A stretch of 64,000 nucleotides of DNA from Phyto melanocephala. Lineage: Eukaryota; Arthropoda; Insecta; Diptera; Rhinophoridae. The first letter of the stretch is position 1; each line of letters starts with the position of its first letter. Of the stretch, positions 14,332 through 24,630 are shown in pieces. The notes under the pieces were generated by a model. That model had not been told where the DNA came from. It was given only the letters and a program-made list of their open reading frames with translations, and ran no database searches. The translations under genes and the position numbers were made by a program. Where the stretch lies: positions 94,839,978 through 94,903,977 of the forward strand of contig OW799234.1 of the NCBI GenBank assembly GCA_941918925.1, given 5' to 3'.

Positions 14332-14622
14332 TTATGTATTTTTCACAATAAATGCCTTTAGGCATTGTTTTATTTTATGTTGGCAGGAATATATATTAGT
14401 CTTACAATATTTAGGTGTCAATAAAAAAATATCGGAAGTTAAATTTGCAATTTCAGGAGAAACAATTCCGACATCGCCAGAGCTTGATTCATTATTTCTC
14501 GGAGCTTCTTTCACACAATCGTATAGGCTTCTTAACTGACTCATTGTTGCAGATTCAGGAAAAGATATTCCTGATGCAATCAAACTATCAATCACCTTTT
14601 GGCGGCTTGGACGTAGATCCAT
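14332..14622 (-). pseudogene. Possible retroelement gag-like N-terminal fragment
   Basis: A 96-codon minus-strand frame opens with ATG at 14622. It reads MDLRPSRQKVIDSL, then SGISFPESATMSQLRSLYD, then a Ser/Asn/Glu-rich linker. The SQLRSLYD segment after a short helix resembles the SAP-like N-terminus of some insect LTR-retroelement gag proteins. That is a family resemblance noted by eye, not a search result. After about residue 75 the sequence turns low-complexity and basic, as if it had run past the homologous part. There is no matching pol or LTR beside it. It could instead be an orphan host exon or a chance frame. Confidence 0.3.
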
Positions 14623-15504
14623 TTCAATTTTAATAATTTGTATGACCCCACACCTGAATTGTAAATTGGTTTTTCAAAAACTAAACTTTATTTTTTATAT
14701 TTTCCATTTATACCATAAAAGCTATGAAACAATGATAATTAAAAACTATCAAACAACAAGTTAATTTTAAACAAGCATATTACAGAGCACAAGTAATTAT
14801 TCTATAGAACAACCTCTTAAGTGTATACAATATACTAAAAAAAAGCAAAGGCTCTCACTATCCCAGTCGTTAGAGCACTTATATGATCTGTTTATAGAGA
14901 AAAAAAGGGTACAACATAATCTATGTTTGGGACAACAGATCTACACCTCAGGTAAACCTTTCCTTCTGTTCTCAACTATGCCTATCGCCCAACAAAGGTT
15001 TGAAAATATTTCTAAAAAAAATTTGTTTTGAAGATAAGTTATAAGATTTTCTTTCCATTTATAAAAAATATATAAGCCAATACAAAATGAAAACAAATGT
15101 GATTTTATATCAGTATAAAATACCAAAAATTTTCTTTTATATTAAAGAGAAGATTTCCGTTACCTGAAAGAGGTTAAGAAATTTTTAATTTTTCTACCAG
15201 GCATGCGCAATGTTTTGATCTTCATACTTATATGTTTTTATGTACATATACTACATACTCATGTATGTATATATTTAACTTTTAAAAATGTTCTATTTGA
15301 CAGATTAAGTAGATCAAATATTAGCAACAAGTTCGTCTGAAAAGTGCCCTGAAAGCTTAACGACAGCTATTATCGCTAGTCCGCAAAAAAAGTATTATTA
15401 TCACCTTTCGCTGGGGCATATAAGAATTTTGAACTCATACACAAAAGGGTTAGAAAGAATCAGATTCCCATGGAGTGAATGAGTCGAGTATAGGTAGAAT
15501 CTAC
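14623..15504. other. Mixed AT-rich stretch, nothing assignable
   Basis: CAGTCGTTAGAGCAC near 14871 recalls a tRNA A box, but no B box follows. The part from about 15340 has raised GC and may be decayed upstream sequence of the retrotransposon that becomes readable at 15505. Confidence 0.35.
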
Positions 15505-15862
15505 TGAATGACAGGAATATTTGTCGACAGTCAGCCGGCACTCTTATCACTCAGGTCGTACATTACTACGTCTAATTTTGTTGGCCAATGTAGAAAGGAA
15601 CTGTCAAGGCTTAGTCAACAGGCTGACCTTACTGTACTTTGGGTTCCTGCGCATAAGGGCCACTATGGTAACGAGCGGGCTGATGAGCTAGCCAGGAGAG
15701 GATCTGTTTTGGATATCTCAAGTACAGTTGCTATCCCGTTAGAACTATTAAAAGCAGAATCTCTAGACATTTTCTCCAGAAGGCCGATGACTGGTGGCGT
15801 GGGCTAAGTACGTGTGAGGTGGCACGGCTTACGTGGCCTTCTTTTGATGCACGGCGTACATT
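15505..15862 (+). pseudogene. Non-LTR retrotransposon remnant: RNase H domain and start of C-terminal region
   Basis: The frame reads GIFVDSQPALLSLRSY, later LTVLWVPAHKGHYGNERADE, LARRGS. These are the RNase H motifs of insect non-LTR elements (I and R1/LOA-type): an Asp in IFVDSQ, and the closing His and Asp in VPAHKGHYGNERADE. RNase H normally acts next to reverse transcriptase during target-primed integration. The reverse transcriptase is not recognisable upstream. A one-base frameshift lies near 15775-15785. After it the frame continues ADDWWRGLSTCEVARLTWPS up to the foldback insertion. The protein resumes at 16655, so the two halves belonged to one element. It is a dead 5'-truncated copy. 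Confidence 0.85.
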
Positions 15863-15863
15863 G

Positions 15864-16653
15864 GGGGGGGGGGGGGTTGGTGGTTGCTTTAATACCATGT
15901 GAGATAAGGCCATGATGGTTTTATCTCTCATTCAATAGAGAGATAAAACCTTTTTTATTTTTTTTTAATTTGAATGGGAGGTAAAGCCATCATGGCCTTA
16001 TCTCACATTAGCAATATTAGAAAATGGCTTTATCTCTCATATCAGTTTTGAAGAACTTTTTTGTATTTTACATTTATTAATACTTTTCTTATTATTTTTA
16101 TAAATAATTAATTTTTATTCTTGTGACGCACGCAGGAAAACTTTATTCAGCGAAGCCACCTGCCGCGTCCAACTGGAGGAGAAAACCCTTAAGTACGGCC
16201 GCAGGCCGCCATGCGGAAAAACTTTAGTATGCGAGGCCAGATTACAATACTTAACTTTAGTGTCTCCGAGAAGACATTTTTTTACAGAATGTTATTATTA
16301 TTGGAATCTGGCTTCGCATACTAAAGTTTTTCCGCGTGGCGGCCTGCGGCCGTGCTTACGGGTTTTCTTCTCCAGTTGGACGCGGCAGGTGGCTTCGCTG
16401 AATAAAGTTTTCCTGCGTGCGTCACAAGAATAATAATTAATTATAAAAATAATTATAACAATATTCTGAAAAAATATGGCTTTATCTCTCATTTGCGAAA
16501 AAAAAATATGGCTTTATCTCTCATTTCGCAAAATTTTAAATATGGCTTTACCTCTCAATAATTGGGCAATAAGGCCATTATGGCTTTATCTCCCATTCAA
16601 TTGAGCAATAAAGCCATCATGGCCTTATCTCACATGGTATTAAAGCACCCCCC
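15864..16653. mobile_element. Foldback/MITE-type element, about 790 bp, inserted in the retrotransposon
   Basis: The left end is a run of 14 G (15863-15876) leading into TGCTTTAATACCATGTGAG. The right end is the reverse complement, TGGTATTAAAGCACCC ending in 7 C (16648-16654). CATTG occurs at 15859-15863 and again at 16654-16658. The target duplication is therefore 3-5 bp, ambiguous because of the G/C tips. Subterminal regions on both sides carry many copies of a GAGATAAAGCCAT-like motif (for example near 15901, 15945, 16475, 16510, 16545 and 16580), which look like transposase-binding repeats. No transposase is encoded. Superfamily unassigned. Confidence 0.85.
16118..16432. repeat. GC-rich internal palindrome of the foldback element
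   Basis: Arms at about 16118-16242 and 16305-16432 are near-perfect inverted copies around a loop of about 62 nt. The left arm starts ATTCTTGTGACGCACGCAGG and ends near GCGAGGCCAGATT. The right arm mirrors this. The arms are much richer in G and C than anything nearby, so they may be a separate hairpin element that landed inside the foldback element, or its captured core. Confidence 0.85.
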
Positions 16654-16654
16654 C

Positions 16655-17040
16655 ATTGCAACTAACTAGTCGAAGTTGGAGGGACATATTGAGTTTGCTG
16701 GCGGTATTGACGGGTCACTGGATGTTAGGCAAATATGCAAGTCAACTCGGACTTCCATCGAACGCAGCTGACTGGATAAAGAGAAGGAGGAATCGGTTTT
16801 CCACCTTCTCTGCGAATGTCCTACACTAGCGGCTAAGAGACACAGATTTCTGATCGAACATGTACTGGATGAACTGAACTATCTACTGAGAAAACCTCAC
16901 GGCCACTGGGTGGATCTAGTACCCTTACTCCTGGATTTATTCTGGGATACATTAGAGCCTGTCCTGTCAAAACGGAGTCATACAGACTCCACTTGACTGT
17001 TTGCGTGCAGTGAACTACCACTTTAGCCAACCAACCAACA
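16655..17040 (+). pseudogene. Non-LTR retrotransposon remnant: C-terminus and 3' tail
   Basis: This continues the protein interrupted at 15863. It reads LTSRSWRDILSLLAVLTGHW, then MLGKYASQLGLP. After a frameshift near 16785 it reads ESVFHLLCECPTLAAKRHRF and on to a stop after SKRSHTDST. The LTGHW...LCECP pattern is the usual C-terminal zinc-knuckle region after RNase H in insect non-LTR elements. The first Cys pair (normally CRxC) is lost in the frameshifted ADWIKRR stretch. The 3' tail ends with GCCAACCAACCAAC. If the foldback element and one 3-5 bp duplicate are removed, the reading frame closes exactly. Confidence 0.85.
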
Positions 17041-18388
17041 TCGAAGAATCCTTGATCTCGAACTTAAATAGATTAGGGAGATGCAGATATCGATAGAAGG
17101 CATAAGTCGAGAGAAGGTGGTCAAGGGTCTTCATCGCATGCACATAGCGGATGGATTCAGGCACAGCACGGCCATGAATAGTGACATCATTATTTTTGAA
17201 CTTGTGCTTAAAGTGTTTATTTACTGTGATATTTTAATTGCGTCAATTATTTAGTTTGCATGCAAATTAATTATATATCCATAAAACCAACTAATTATAT
17301 CCGCTACCTTAACCTTTAGCCGACCAAGAGTCCAATATTGGCACTAAGCTATAATGCTTAAAAATAAAAACAATTTATCGTAAAAACTTTAAAACAAGTT
17401 TTTTATTTAGATTTGTCTTCGATTTTGTTTAGCTTTTGTTACACTGTCTTGCAAAATAATTGAACGCACACACCCGTTTAAATGGCCATTGTAAACTTAT
17501 GCACATGTCTGCCACAGAATTTTGTGTCACTTTTTATTTATTTCCCTTTTTTTAAGGTGTCTGCCTACGCTTAAAAAATAAAACACGTTAAAGTGTTTTA
17601 TTGGCTTCATAAGAATTATTGTTTGTGTATGTCGGCACTACAAAATGGAAAACTTAAATTTTTATTCTGCAATCATTAGAAATAAAAATTTAGTAAAATA
17701 TAACTAGTGAAAATCAATTATTTTACTTTTTTATAAATATATTTTATTTTAATGTAAATCAATTGTTCCGGCTAAAGTTCATTTTCATTAATTTCTATGG
17801 AAATAAGGGAAAAACTGCAGATGTCTGTGTTTAAAGTTTTTTTGGAAAGCACCTTCAAATTTTTTAGTTAATTTTTATAAATTGATTGCCTTTGAAATAA
17901 AGTTTACTATATTTATTTCGAGTTGTAGTAATTGAAGCGCATATGATTATCGTATTGTATATATCGTTAAATTAAAAGTGGAAGAAAGTTATTATTCTGA
18001 ATGACATTGAAGAAGTTTTACGCTACATCTTCCTGTAAAGTTGTCCAGAATAGTTGAAAAATTAACTGAGGTTAAATTTCCTGACACATTTTTAAATTAA
18101 ATTATAAATGTTTTAAGAATACTGAATAGTTATTTCGATATTATATTTTATTTAACTCTCGTGTTAACTTTTGTAAATTTTTAAGAAAATATGTTCTAAA
18201 TTATTCTATAAAATATAAATATATTCTGTATTCTAAAAGATTATTTTTTTTTACCATCAAATATCATATCTTACTATATACGTAACTTTCAATCAATGTA
18301 TCTTCAAACAAGCTTGATTCTTTTATTAATGAATTTTAGTAACAAACTTGATTCGTCAATTACTTGAAGTAATATTACGAGATGAGAC
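17041..18388. other. AT-rich stretch; possible retroelement scrap at its start
   Basis: About 17040-17190 has raised GC and reads in part as STYAFYRYLHLPNLF on the minus strand, which may be another retroelement fragment. I cannot place it. The remainder is plain AT-rich sequence. Confidence 0.35.
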
Positions 18389-18829
18389 AACAAGTAAGAG
18401 TGCTATCTTCGGCCGTGCCGAGTCAGATAATACCTTTCGCCATCATGTACATAGGTATAATCCCACATCGTTGCTTAACCTATTATCATGTTATACGCCA
18501 TTTTTCCTTATTATTTCCGACGCCATCCTTGATTTTGAATTTTTACGTAGTTAACGGTATTCACTAGTCAAGCCCTTTAATTTGATACCCATATTGATGG
18601 GGTTAAAAAAATTTTATCCGCCATTTTGTTTTAAACGCCATCTTAGATTTTACATTTTTTAATAATTAACTGTATTCTACTGGTCAAGCCCTTTCATTTG
18701 ATACCAATATTGAGGGTGTTCAAGAAGTTACATTTTAAAATACCAGATTTGAACCATATATAAATTTATTGTCCGCCATTTTGTAGTGGCGGCCAACATG
18801 AATTTTAATTTTATTAATTCATGTTATTT

Positions 18830-18862
18830 CATATATGTATATGTATATGTATATGTATATTA
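18830..18862. repeat. ATGTAT-type microsatellite
   Basis: About five units of ATGTAT/ATATGT lie inside the mini-me-like copy. Confidence 0.85.
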
Positions 18863-19019
18863 TTGAGTAAGTATGAAATTTACTAACACCTGTATTCTTT
18901 TTTGCACGTCATTACCACAAGTTTTTTTCAATGTTTGTCTTTAGCTTAAGATGTCGGTAAGGCAGTTTTTTGCAATCATGCAGTTGCCTTATATATACAC
19001 ATATATATATTCACATGTA

Positions 19020-19422
19020 GGGGGAATATCGAAGCAGACCACTACTATCACGGGTCCCTTTTCGACCCCCTTCGCTCCTCAGTGATTTCGTGCCCACCGA
19101 TCAGTATACCCTCAATCACTGAGTCCCGCGCCACAACCGGCGTTTGCCCTGAACTAAGAAAACGATTTCACACGTCCGACTGGTGATTGTCGACAATCCT
19201 CATCGCACAGTCCTTTGTAATCGCCAGCATGTCCTGTAATCAACGCTGTGATCCAGCTCATCATACTCCGATTAAAACCGAGTATCTTCACTGCACCCCT
19301 GCCAAGTGGCTTCCTGAACACCATACGAGCCTGTCTACACGTGGTTCTCCACATCCACCTTGGCAAGTTCATAGAGTTCACCCATTGAAAGATCTTCGCC
19401 CGCACTAACCCATTACCCAGAG
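19020..19422 (-). pseudogene. 5'-truncated non-LTR retrotransposon 3' fragment
   Basis: On the minus strand the frame reads WVNSMNLPRWMWRTTCRQAR, then GRGAVKILGFNRSMMSWITA, then LITGHAGDYKGLCDEDCRQ. The LITGH...CRQ order matches the C-terminal tail of insect non-LTR ORF2 proteins, but the sequence differs from the element at 15505-17040, so this is another family. A second stretch reads TPVVARDSVIEGILIGGHEI. The fragment is flanked by an imperfect direct repeat, 18981-19019 and 19423-19446 (CAGYTGCCTTATAT ... TCACATGTA), where the left copy has grown by TA/CA slippage. These are most simply the target-site duplication, so the open frame's first residues MTYKAA are target DNA, not retrotransposon. 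Confidence 0.7.
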
Positions 19423-19610
19423 CAGCTGCCTTATATGTCACATGTATTTTTAAACAAGTTAAAACAAGTAAAAATATGGGAAAAAACAGAGGCAGTCGTG
19501 TTTATTTGCTCATATCTCAGAAAGTTATGGGGTGATTGTGCTGAATTTTAATAGCGATTTTTTTCTGGATATTTACAAAAGATTGGTAGCATATGATTTC
19601 TTCTAAAAAT

Positions 19611-22600
19611 GCTGAAATAAACTAACTTCAATTAAATTTTTTTTTTCAATTTGTTCTAAAATAATTATTTTGAATCTATGAATCAATATATGTCATATGT
19701 TAATTACATATGTACATAATCAGCAATAATATTTGGGAATAAAACAAAGCTGCGCAGAGCATTAAACAATTGAAACAGTGCTAGCGCAAAAAAAGCTCGG
19801 AAATACTTCAGTTTAGTCTGGGCATAAAAAATTAGTGTCTTTGTCATTAACAACTACTTGTGAGGTCCTAAAACTGCCTATATCCCAAATAAACTAAAAC
19901 TATACCAATACATATTCATAAGGTGTAACAATTGAAAAACACATAAATTATGTTTTTGTACATATGTCAGTAGATTTCACAAAATATTTTTGTTTAATTT
20001 TTTCTTGGATTTTTCTAAAAACTTTAATGTGAAAACTTTATATTCTCTTTTTGAAAATAGTTAAAACGTTTTAAACCAACTAAAACTGCAAATTATTTAT
20101 CGTAGACAAAAAACAAAAAATAAATAAATTTGAAGGATGCAAAGACGATATTAAAAAATACTTGTCAAAACTTAAAAAAATCAATCAAAACATAATGACA
20201 ATTATTGCATACTTACAAAATGTTGGCAGATAATTCTAAATTCGTTCCCCTAATGAATGCAACATAAAAACTTAGTTGGAGGAAGCAAAGCGATTTGGGT
20301 TCTGCTAGTTCAAAATATGTCTAGTGAAGAAAAAAAATACACCTTTTACTCTTTCCACTCCAAGACAGATACATTATTCGATTGCAAAAATACAGTTGAT
20401 GACACAAAAAAAAAATCCCTAAAATACAATTCTAGAGAGCAAGAAGGAAGTCGTCTTAAAAATACATGGAGGCCAAGTTTGGTGTGAACCATAATCTGCC
20501 AATATAACCTAGAGTGAAGCAAAAAGAGTAGCAGCAGACAGATATCGATGGAGATCACTTATTGGGGCCTGTGTTCTAATTATATAAAAGTAAATTTATC
20601 ATTAATGTCTTTGAGCCTAAATCATAAAATTGTATCATCTGAATTAAGCCTTATGTTAGAAATCCCCTTTATCATGTTTATCACTTAAATATGAATTCTC
20701 GCTAGCACTGAAGTACAATTCGGAGGCAACACAAATCATTTTTGAAGTCTGAATAGTACAATTTTTTATTTATTTGTATTCGATCTCGCTTTACATTTCT
20801 GAAATAATTTTGAATCAAGTTGCAAGTAGTATTGAAATCAGTAATTTGTTTATCATCACGACGCTTTTTTTAAATAATTATAACCGAAATCTGATGGATG
20901 AGTGTAAATAAAAACTTATACATGAGTGAAAAATAAAAAAATCATAAAATAATAAGTGGTGGATAAATACGAATAAAAACTCCAGCTGAATCAGGTAGAT
21001 TTGAAAACTTGGTTACTATAACTTGATAATATGCAGGACCGGCAAGTTGAAGATAAAATTATAAAAAATATTTGATACTCCTTGAGATCGTCTTTCAAAG
21101 CATAGTTAAGAAGAGTTGTCAGAATTGCGTTAAAGGTTTATTGTAACTTATAAATCTAAAGTTGGCTCTTTTTTTGTAATTTAATATAATGGCAAAACTA
21201 CTTTTTGAAAATTAGTTTCCAGTAAAATTTTTCATTGTTTCATTGACAACCTCTTGGCTACTATTGTAATATACCGGCTAAAAGATACACTCTACCACCA
21301 AATTAAATCTAAAATATATGTGTATGTACGCTTAAACATGATTATTGATGATGTATTTTGTATTCGTTTTGTTTGTGCATGTCCATAGCGACCGACAACC
21401 CATCACATTGTCTGTCTGGTTAGACATGTTCAAATGCCAATGAATACCAATAGAGTTAAAAAAATTAAAAAAAAAGAGAATGAAGAATGAATAACATTTG
21501 TATTTGGAAACACAATGATAAAACTTACCACATTCGGAGGTTTTTTTTTTTTTTTGTTTTAGTTACTACCGTGCCATGCACTGCTGTCTGATGCTGCTCA
21601 GTCAAGAGAAGTTTTGGTAGGAAAATTTGTGTTAAAAAAAAGAAGCAAGTCTCAGGTGTTTTTTCATATTTAGACAGTTCAATTCGTATGGACAAATAAA
21701 CAAACAAACGGACAGACTGGCAGAAAAACAGAAAATAAAACAGGAACACAGAACGTATCAAACATGTTGGGAATTAAATAGTCTGGTTGATGGTGCTAGT
21801 TGAAAGAGTTTTCGGTTGTTTGTTTCCAAATCAAATGCTATTGAAACTACAGATTGCTAATAAATGTTCAAAATTGAGTGGCATACAAGCAAATAAGCTC
21901 TACAAATTCATGAATGAATTTAAAATGATAAAACGGCTGATGACGACGATGACTCTGTAATTTTTGTTTTTTTTTTGAAGATATCATTATGTGAGTTGTG
22001 AATGTAAGTTTTGCTGTTCGCTTATGGCAAAATAATGATACCAATAGACACGAGTATAAATACAATTTTCATAAAACGACTGCATGCATAAATATTGGCT
22101 AAATTTGAAGATGTATTATGATGCTGATTATTCTGATTAAAATCGTTATGAATTGCTTATAAGTATGTTTAAGCTCAATATATTTTTTTTAAGGGTCAAC
22201 TGTAAATAGCGTTAGTAACTAGAGTCCGCCCTCTTAGTAGATAATGTAAGTTACCAAGGGGAAATATTTATACACAAATAACTTAGTTACACACAACTAA
22301 CAAATTACAAATTCGATTTATGCTGTCGTTATGTAAATTTGATTTTAAGATTATTTGAATGAGAAAAATTTTACTTAAACTTAACTTAATTTATTTACTT
22401 TTGGGCTTTTTTCAACGTTTAAACAAATTATTTTAAGCCAAATTATTGTTTAAAACTAATTTTCGTAACCATGATTACACTATTCAACAAGCAAAAATTC
22501 CCAGAATAATGGCACGCATACTTTAATGCCCACTTTCATTGAAAGACTTAATTTACGAAAACATTTTACTAGAATATCAAAGTTATACAAAGAAAGTGAT

Positions 22601-22621
22601 ACATATTTTAGTATAAAGAGA
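19611..22621. other. AT-rich stretch without recognisable features
   Basis: I found no transposon ends or exon-like segments. The open frame at 20257-20487 (76 codons) contains A runs and no motif. The frames at 21525-21761 and 21868-22065 are antisense to A/T tracts. Confidence 0.5.
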
Positions 22622-23460
22622 TTATTCCCGGGAATTCCCGGAAATTTGAGTCGTTTAATCTTCCCAATTTTCCGGTATTCTTTTTCGGGATCCCGGGAAA
22701 TGAAAAAGGCGGCTACGATTCGAAAGCACATGTTTATATCGTAACATTTCTTTTTCATTTACATTTTTTTCAAGGTTTTTTTTAACTTTACATTAAAAAA
22801 TATTTTTACAAATAATTTGATATACTTTTTGAGGTAATGTGTTATAAAATTAAAATAAAAACCCAGCCCACGTTACTAATACTTTAAAATTTCTATAAAG
22901 AAAGAGTTAAAATTTTTTGAGGGTAGTGGTAGTGCACTTTTAACTATTCGTCCAACATCGATATAAAGTGAACAAGTGTTTTCTGTAACAATTTGTTAAT
23001 AAAATCAGAAATAGAATTTCTGACCAGTCAATAAACGCTTTGAGCATAGTAAAAGATAATTTTCTAAGTCGTCAAAAATTTTTACGTTACATTTTTTAAT
23101 CATACATGTTTTGAAATTGAATCAAAATCATTAGATTTTATTTTTGATCTCATAACTAAAGCACCTATAATTTTGATTTTTTGTGCTCATATTTGATCTC
23201 GTATCCAGAAACTAATATTTTTTTTTAATAAAAAATATTTTTACTCAATTTTTATTTTAAATTCAATTTCTTTATTAATTTTGATAGTTTTGAAGTGTTT
23301 CTTTTACATTATAACCATCTTATGCTTTTTAATAAAAGTTTTTCATTAATTAAAAACAACTTTACTTTTTATTTGTTTTGCTGCGGGATCCCGGGAAATT
23401 TAAAAATAAATCTCGCACTCCCGGGAAACTAAACAATTTGGGGGAAAAAAACCCTAGCTG
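22622..23460. repeat. Repeat marked by CCCGGG clusters, boundaries unclear
   Basis: Two clusters of CCCGGGAA-type motifs bracket 700 bp of AT-rich DNA. The first is at 22625-22700 (ATTCCCGGGAATTCCCGG, then GGGATCCCGGGAAATG). The second is at 23385-23430 (GCGGGATCCCGGGAAATTT, then CTCCCGGGAAAC). The shared GGGATCCCGGGAAA block in the same orientation suggests one element with internal repeats. The right edge may be near GGGGGAAAAAAACCCTAG at 23441. I cannot define the ends or a class. Confidence 0.45.
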
Positions 23461-23480
23461 TAAAAGTACGGAAAATTGGT

Positions 23481-23528
23481 TGTGGGTATAAAAGATCCAG
23501 CACAGCCGAATATAGGGCTCTTACTTGA
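23481..23528 (+). repeat. 3' end of a mini-me-like element
   Basis: GTGGGTATAAAAGATCCAGC, then ACAGCCGAATATAGGGCTC and TTACTTG, match the family 3' terminus. No matching 5' end was found upstream, so the rest is lost or replaced by the CCCGGG-rich repeat. Confidence 0.75.
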
Positions 23529-23758
23529 AACAGAAAATCAAATTCATTGCCAATCGAATGGTTCAGTTTGTGCAGTTTTCATTTGTAATTATAAAATATC
23601 TATTGCAAGAATCATAATTTATTAATGCTGACTACATATTAATAATCCGAAACTAATTTCTGTAGATAAAACCACAAAGTACCGATACTCTTTTCTCTGT
23701 GTGGGGTTTACAAACGAAAAACAGTTATATGTAGTTATCTATATATATATATATCTTA
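23529..23758. other. Decayed repeat sequence and a TA microsatellite
   Basis: TTGCCAATCGAATGGTTC (about 23549) and CTCTTTTCTCTGTGTGGGG (about 23690, reverse ACACAGAGAAAAGAG) recall the end of the dispersed repeat at 29217. This may be a decayed relative in the opposite orientation. About 23736-23755 is TA simple sequence. Confidence 0.4.
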
Positions 23759-24630
23759 TCTATATATATAAAAGTGAAACTCTGTGTGTGTGTGTGTGTG
23801 TGTGTGTAAGCTATAGACTCCGAAACTGTAAAACCGATCGGGCTTAAACTTTGGTAAGTTGTTGTACACATACCAGGAAGTGTTTATGGGTGAAAAAAAG
23901 TGGGCGGGGCCACGCCCATAAAAAATTGGTTATCACTTTTAGCTACTTGCACTTGACCGATTTTTCTGAAACTTTGCACACATATCGAGCTGTCATGACT
24001 AAAAAATTTCGTGATAAGAAAAGTGGGCGGGGCCACGCCCCTAAAAAAGTTTAAATTTTGAGGTACTTGCACTGGACCGATTTTTCTGAAACTTTGCACA
24101 CATATTAAGCTGTCATGACTTTATAATTTCGTGGTTAAAAAAGTGGGCGGGGCCACGCCCATAAAAAAAGGTTATAATTTTGAGGTACTTCCACTAGACA
24201 AATTTTTCTGAAACTTTGCATACATGTCGAGCTGTCATGACTAAATAATTTCGTTATTAGAAAAGTGGGCAGTGCCACGCCCATAAAAAAAGGTATCATT
24301 TTGAGGTACTTGCACTGGACCGATTATTCTGAAACTTTGCATACGTATTGGACTGTTATGACTTTACAATTTCATGATTAGAAAAGTGGGCAGCGCCACG
24401 CCCATTAAAACAATTATAATTTTGAGGTACTTGCACTGGTCCGATTCCTCTGAAACTTTGCACACATATTGAGCTGTTATGACTTTACAATTTCGTGATT
24501 AGAAAAGTGGGCAATGCCACGCCCATAAAAAAATTATAATTTTTAGGTTTTTGCACTTGATATTCAATTAAAATTCAGAATGCATTTCGATTCATTAAGT
24601 GGCGTAGCAACGTGCGCCGGGTTTGGCTAG
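23759..24630 (+). mobile_element. Non-autonomous Helitron, first of a head-to-tail pair
   Basis: The 5' end is TCTATATATATAAAAGTGAA after an A. A GT run and ACTATAGACTCCGAAAC-like sequence follow. The 3' end is GCGTAGCAACGTGCGCCGGG, then TTTGGCTAG followed by T. A 5' TC, a 3' CTAG preceded by a short GC-rich hairpin, insertion between A and T, and no terminal inverted repeats or duplication are the hallmarks of Helitrons (rolling-circle transposons). No Rep/helicase is encoded, so it is a passenger copy. Its body is a six-unit tandem array. Confidence 0.85.
23900..24540 (+). repeat. Six-unit tandem array, about 121 bp, with GC-box cores
   Basis: GTGGGC cores start at 23900, 24023, 24143, 24265, 24386 and 24507, spaced 120-123 bp. 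Each unit contains ACTTGCACTGGACCGATTTT, TCTGAAACTTTGCACACAT and AGCTGTCATGACT. Left-hand units keep GTGGGCGGGGCCACGCCC. Right-hand units have decayed to GTGGGCAGCGCCACGCCC or GTGGGCAATGCCACGCCC. Confidence 0.9.

Larger units (their letters stand above)
18389..19610 (-). mobile_element. Mini-me-like element, copy B, with a nested retrotransposon fragment
   Basis: The minus-strand 3' end is ACAAGTAAGAGTGCTATCTT with GGCCGTGCC (18389-18420). Two internal units with CAAGCCCTTTCATTTGATAC, at about 18565 and 18685, each follow CCGCCATTTTGT- or CGCCATCTTAGAT-type sequence. The 5' module TTTGCTCATATCTCAGAAAG and GTGATTGTGCTGAATTT (19500-19600) matches copy D at 40620-40735 in reverse. The GTCY run and 5' hairpin are missing. 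The element is split by the fragment at 19020-19422. Confidence 0.8.

Noticed and set aside
14865..14900. CAGTCGTTAGAGCAC, a second A-box-like word
   Set aside because: No B box follows and the flanks are AT-rich.
15731..15931. Minus frame over the RNase H remnant
   Set aside because: Shadow of the plus-strand retrotransposon and of the G run.
19154..19441. Treating the whole minus frame as one retrotransposon ORF start
   Set aside because: Its first residues (MTYKAA...) lie in the target duplication, so the ATG is not a true start.
20257..20487. 76-codon plus frame as a possible exon
   Set aside because: Long A runs, no clear splice acceptor and no motif.
22480..22758. Minus-strand 92-codon frame across the CCCGGG cluster
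   Set aside because: It follows the repeat motif and A/T tracts; no similarity to a known protein was apparent.
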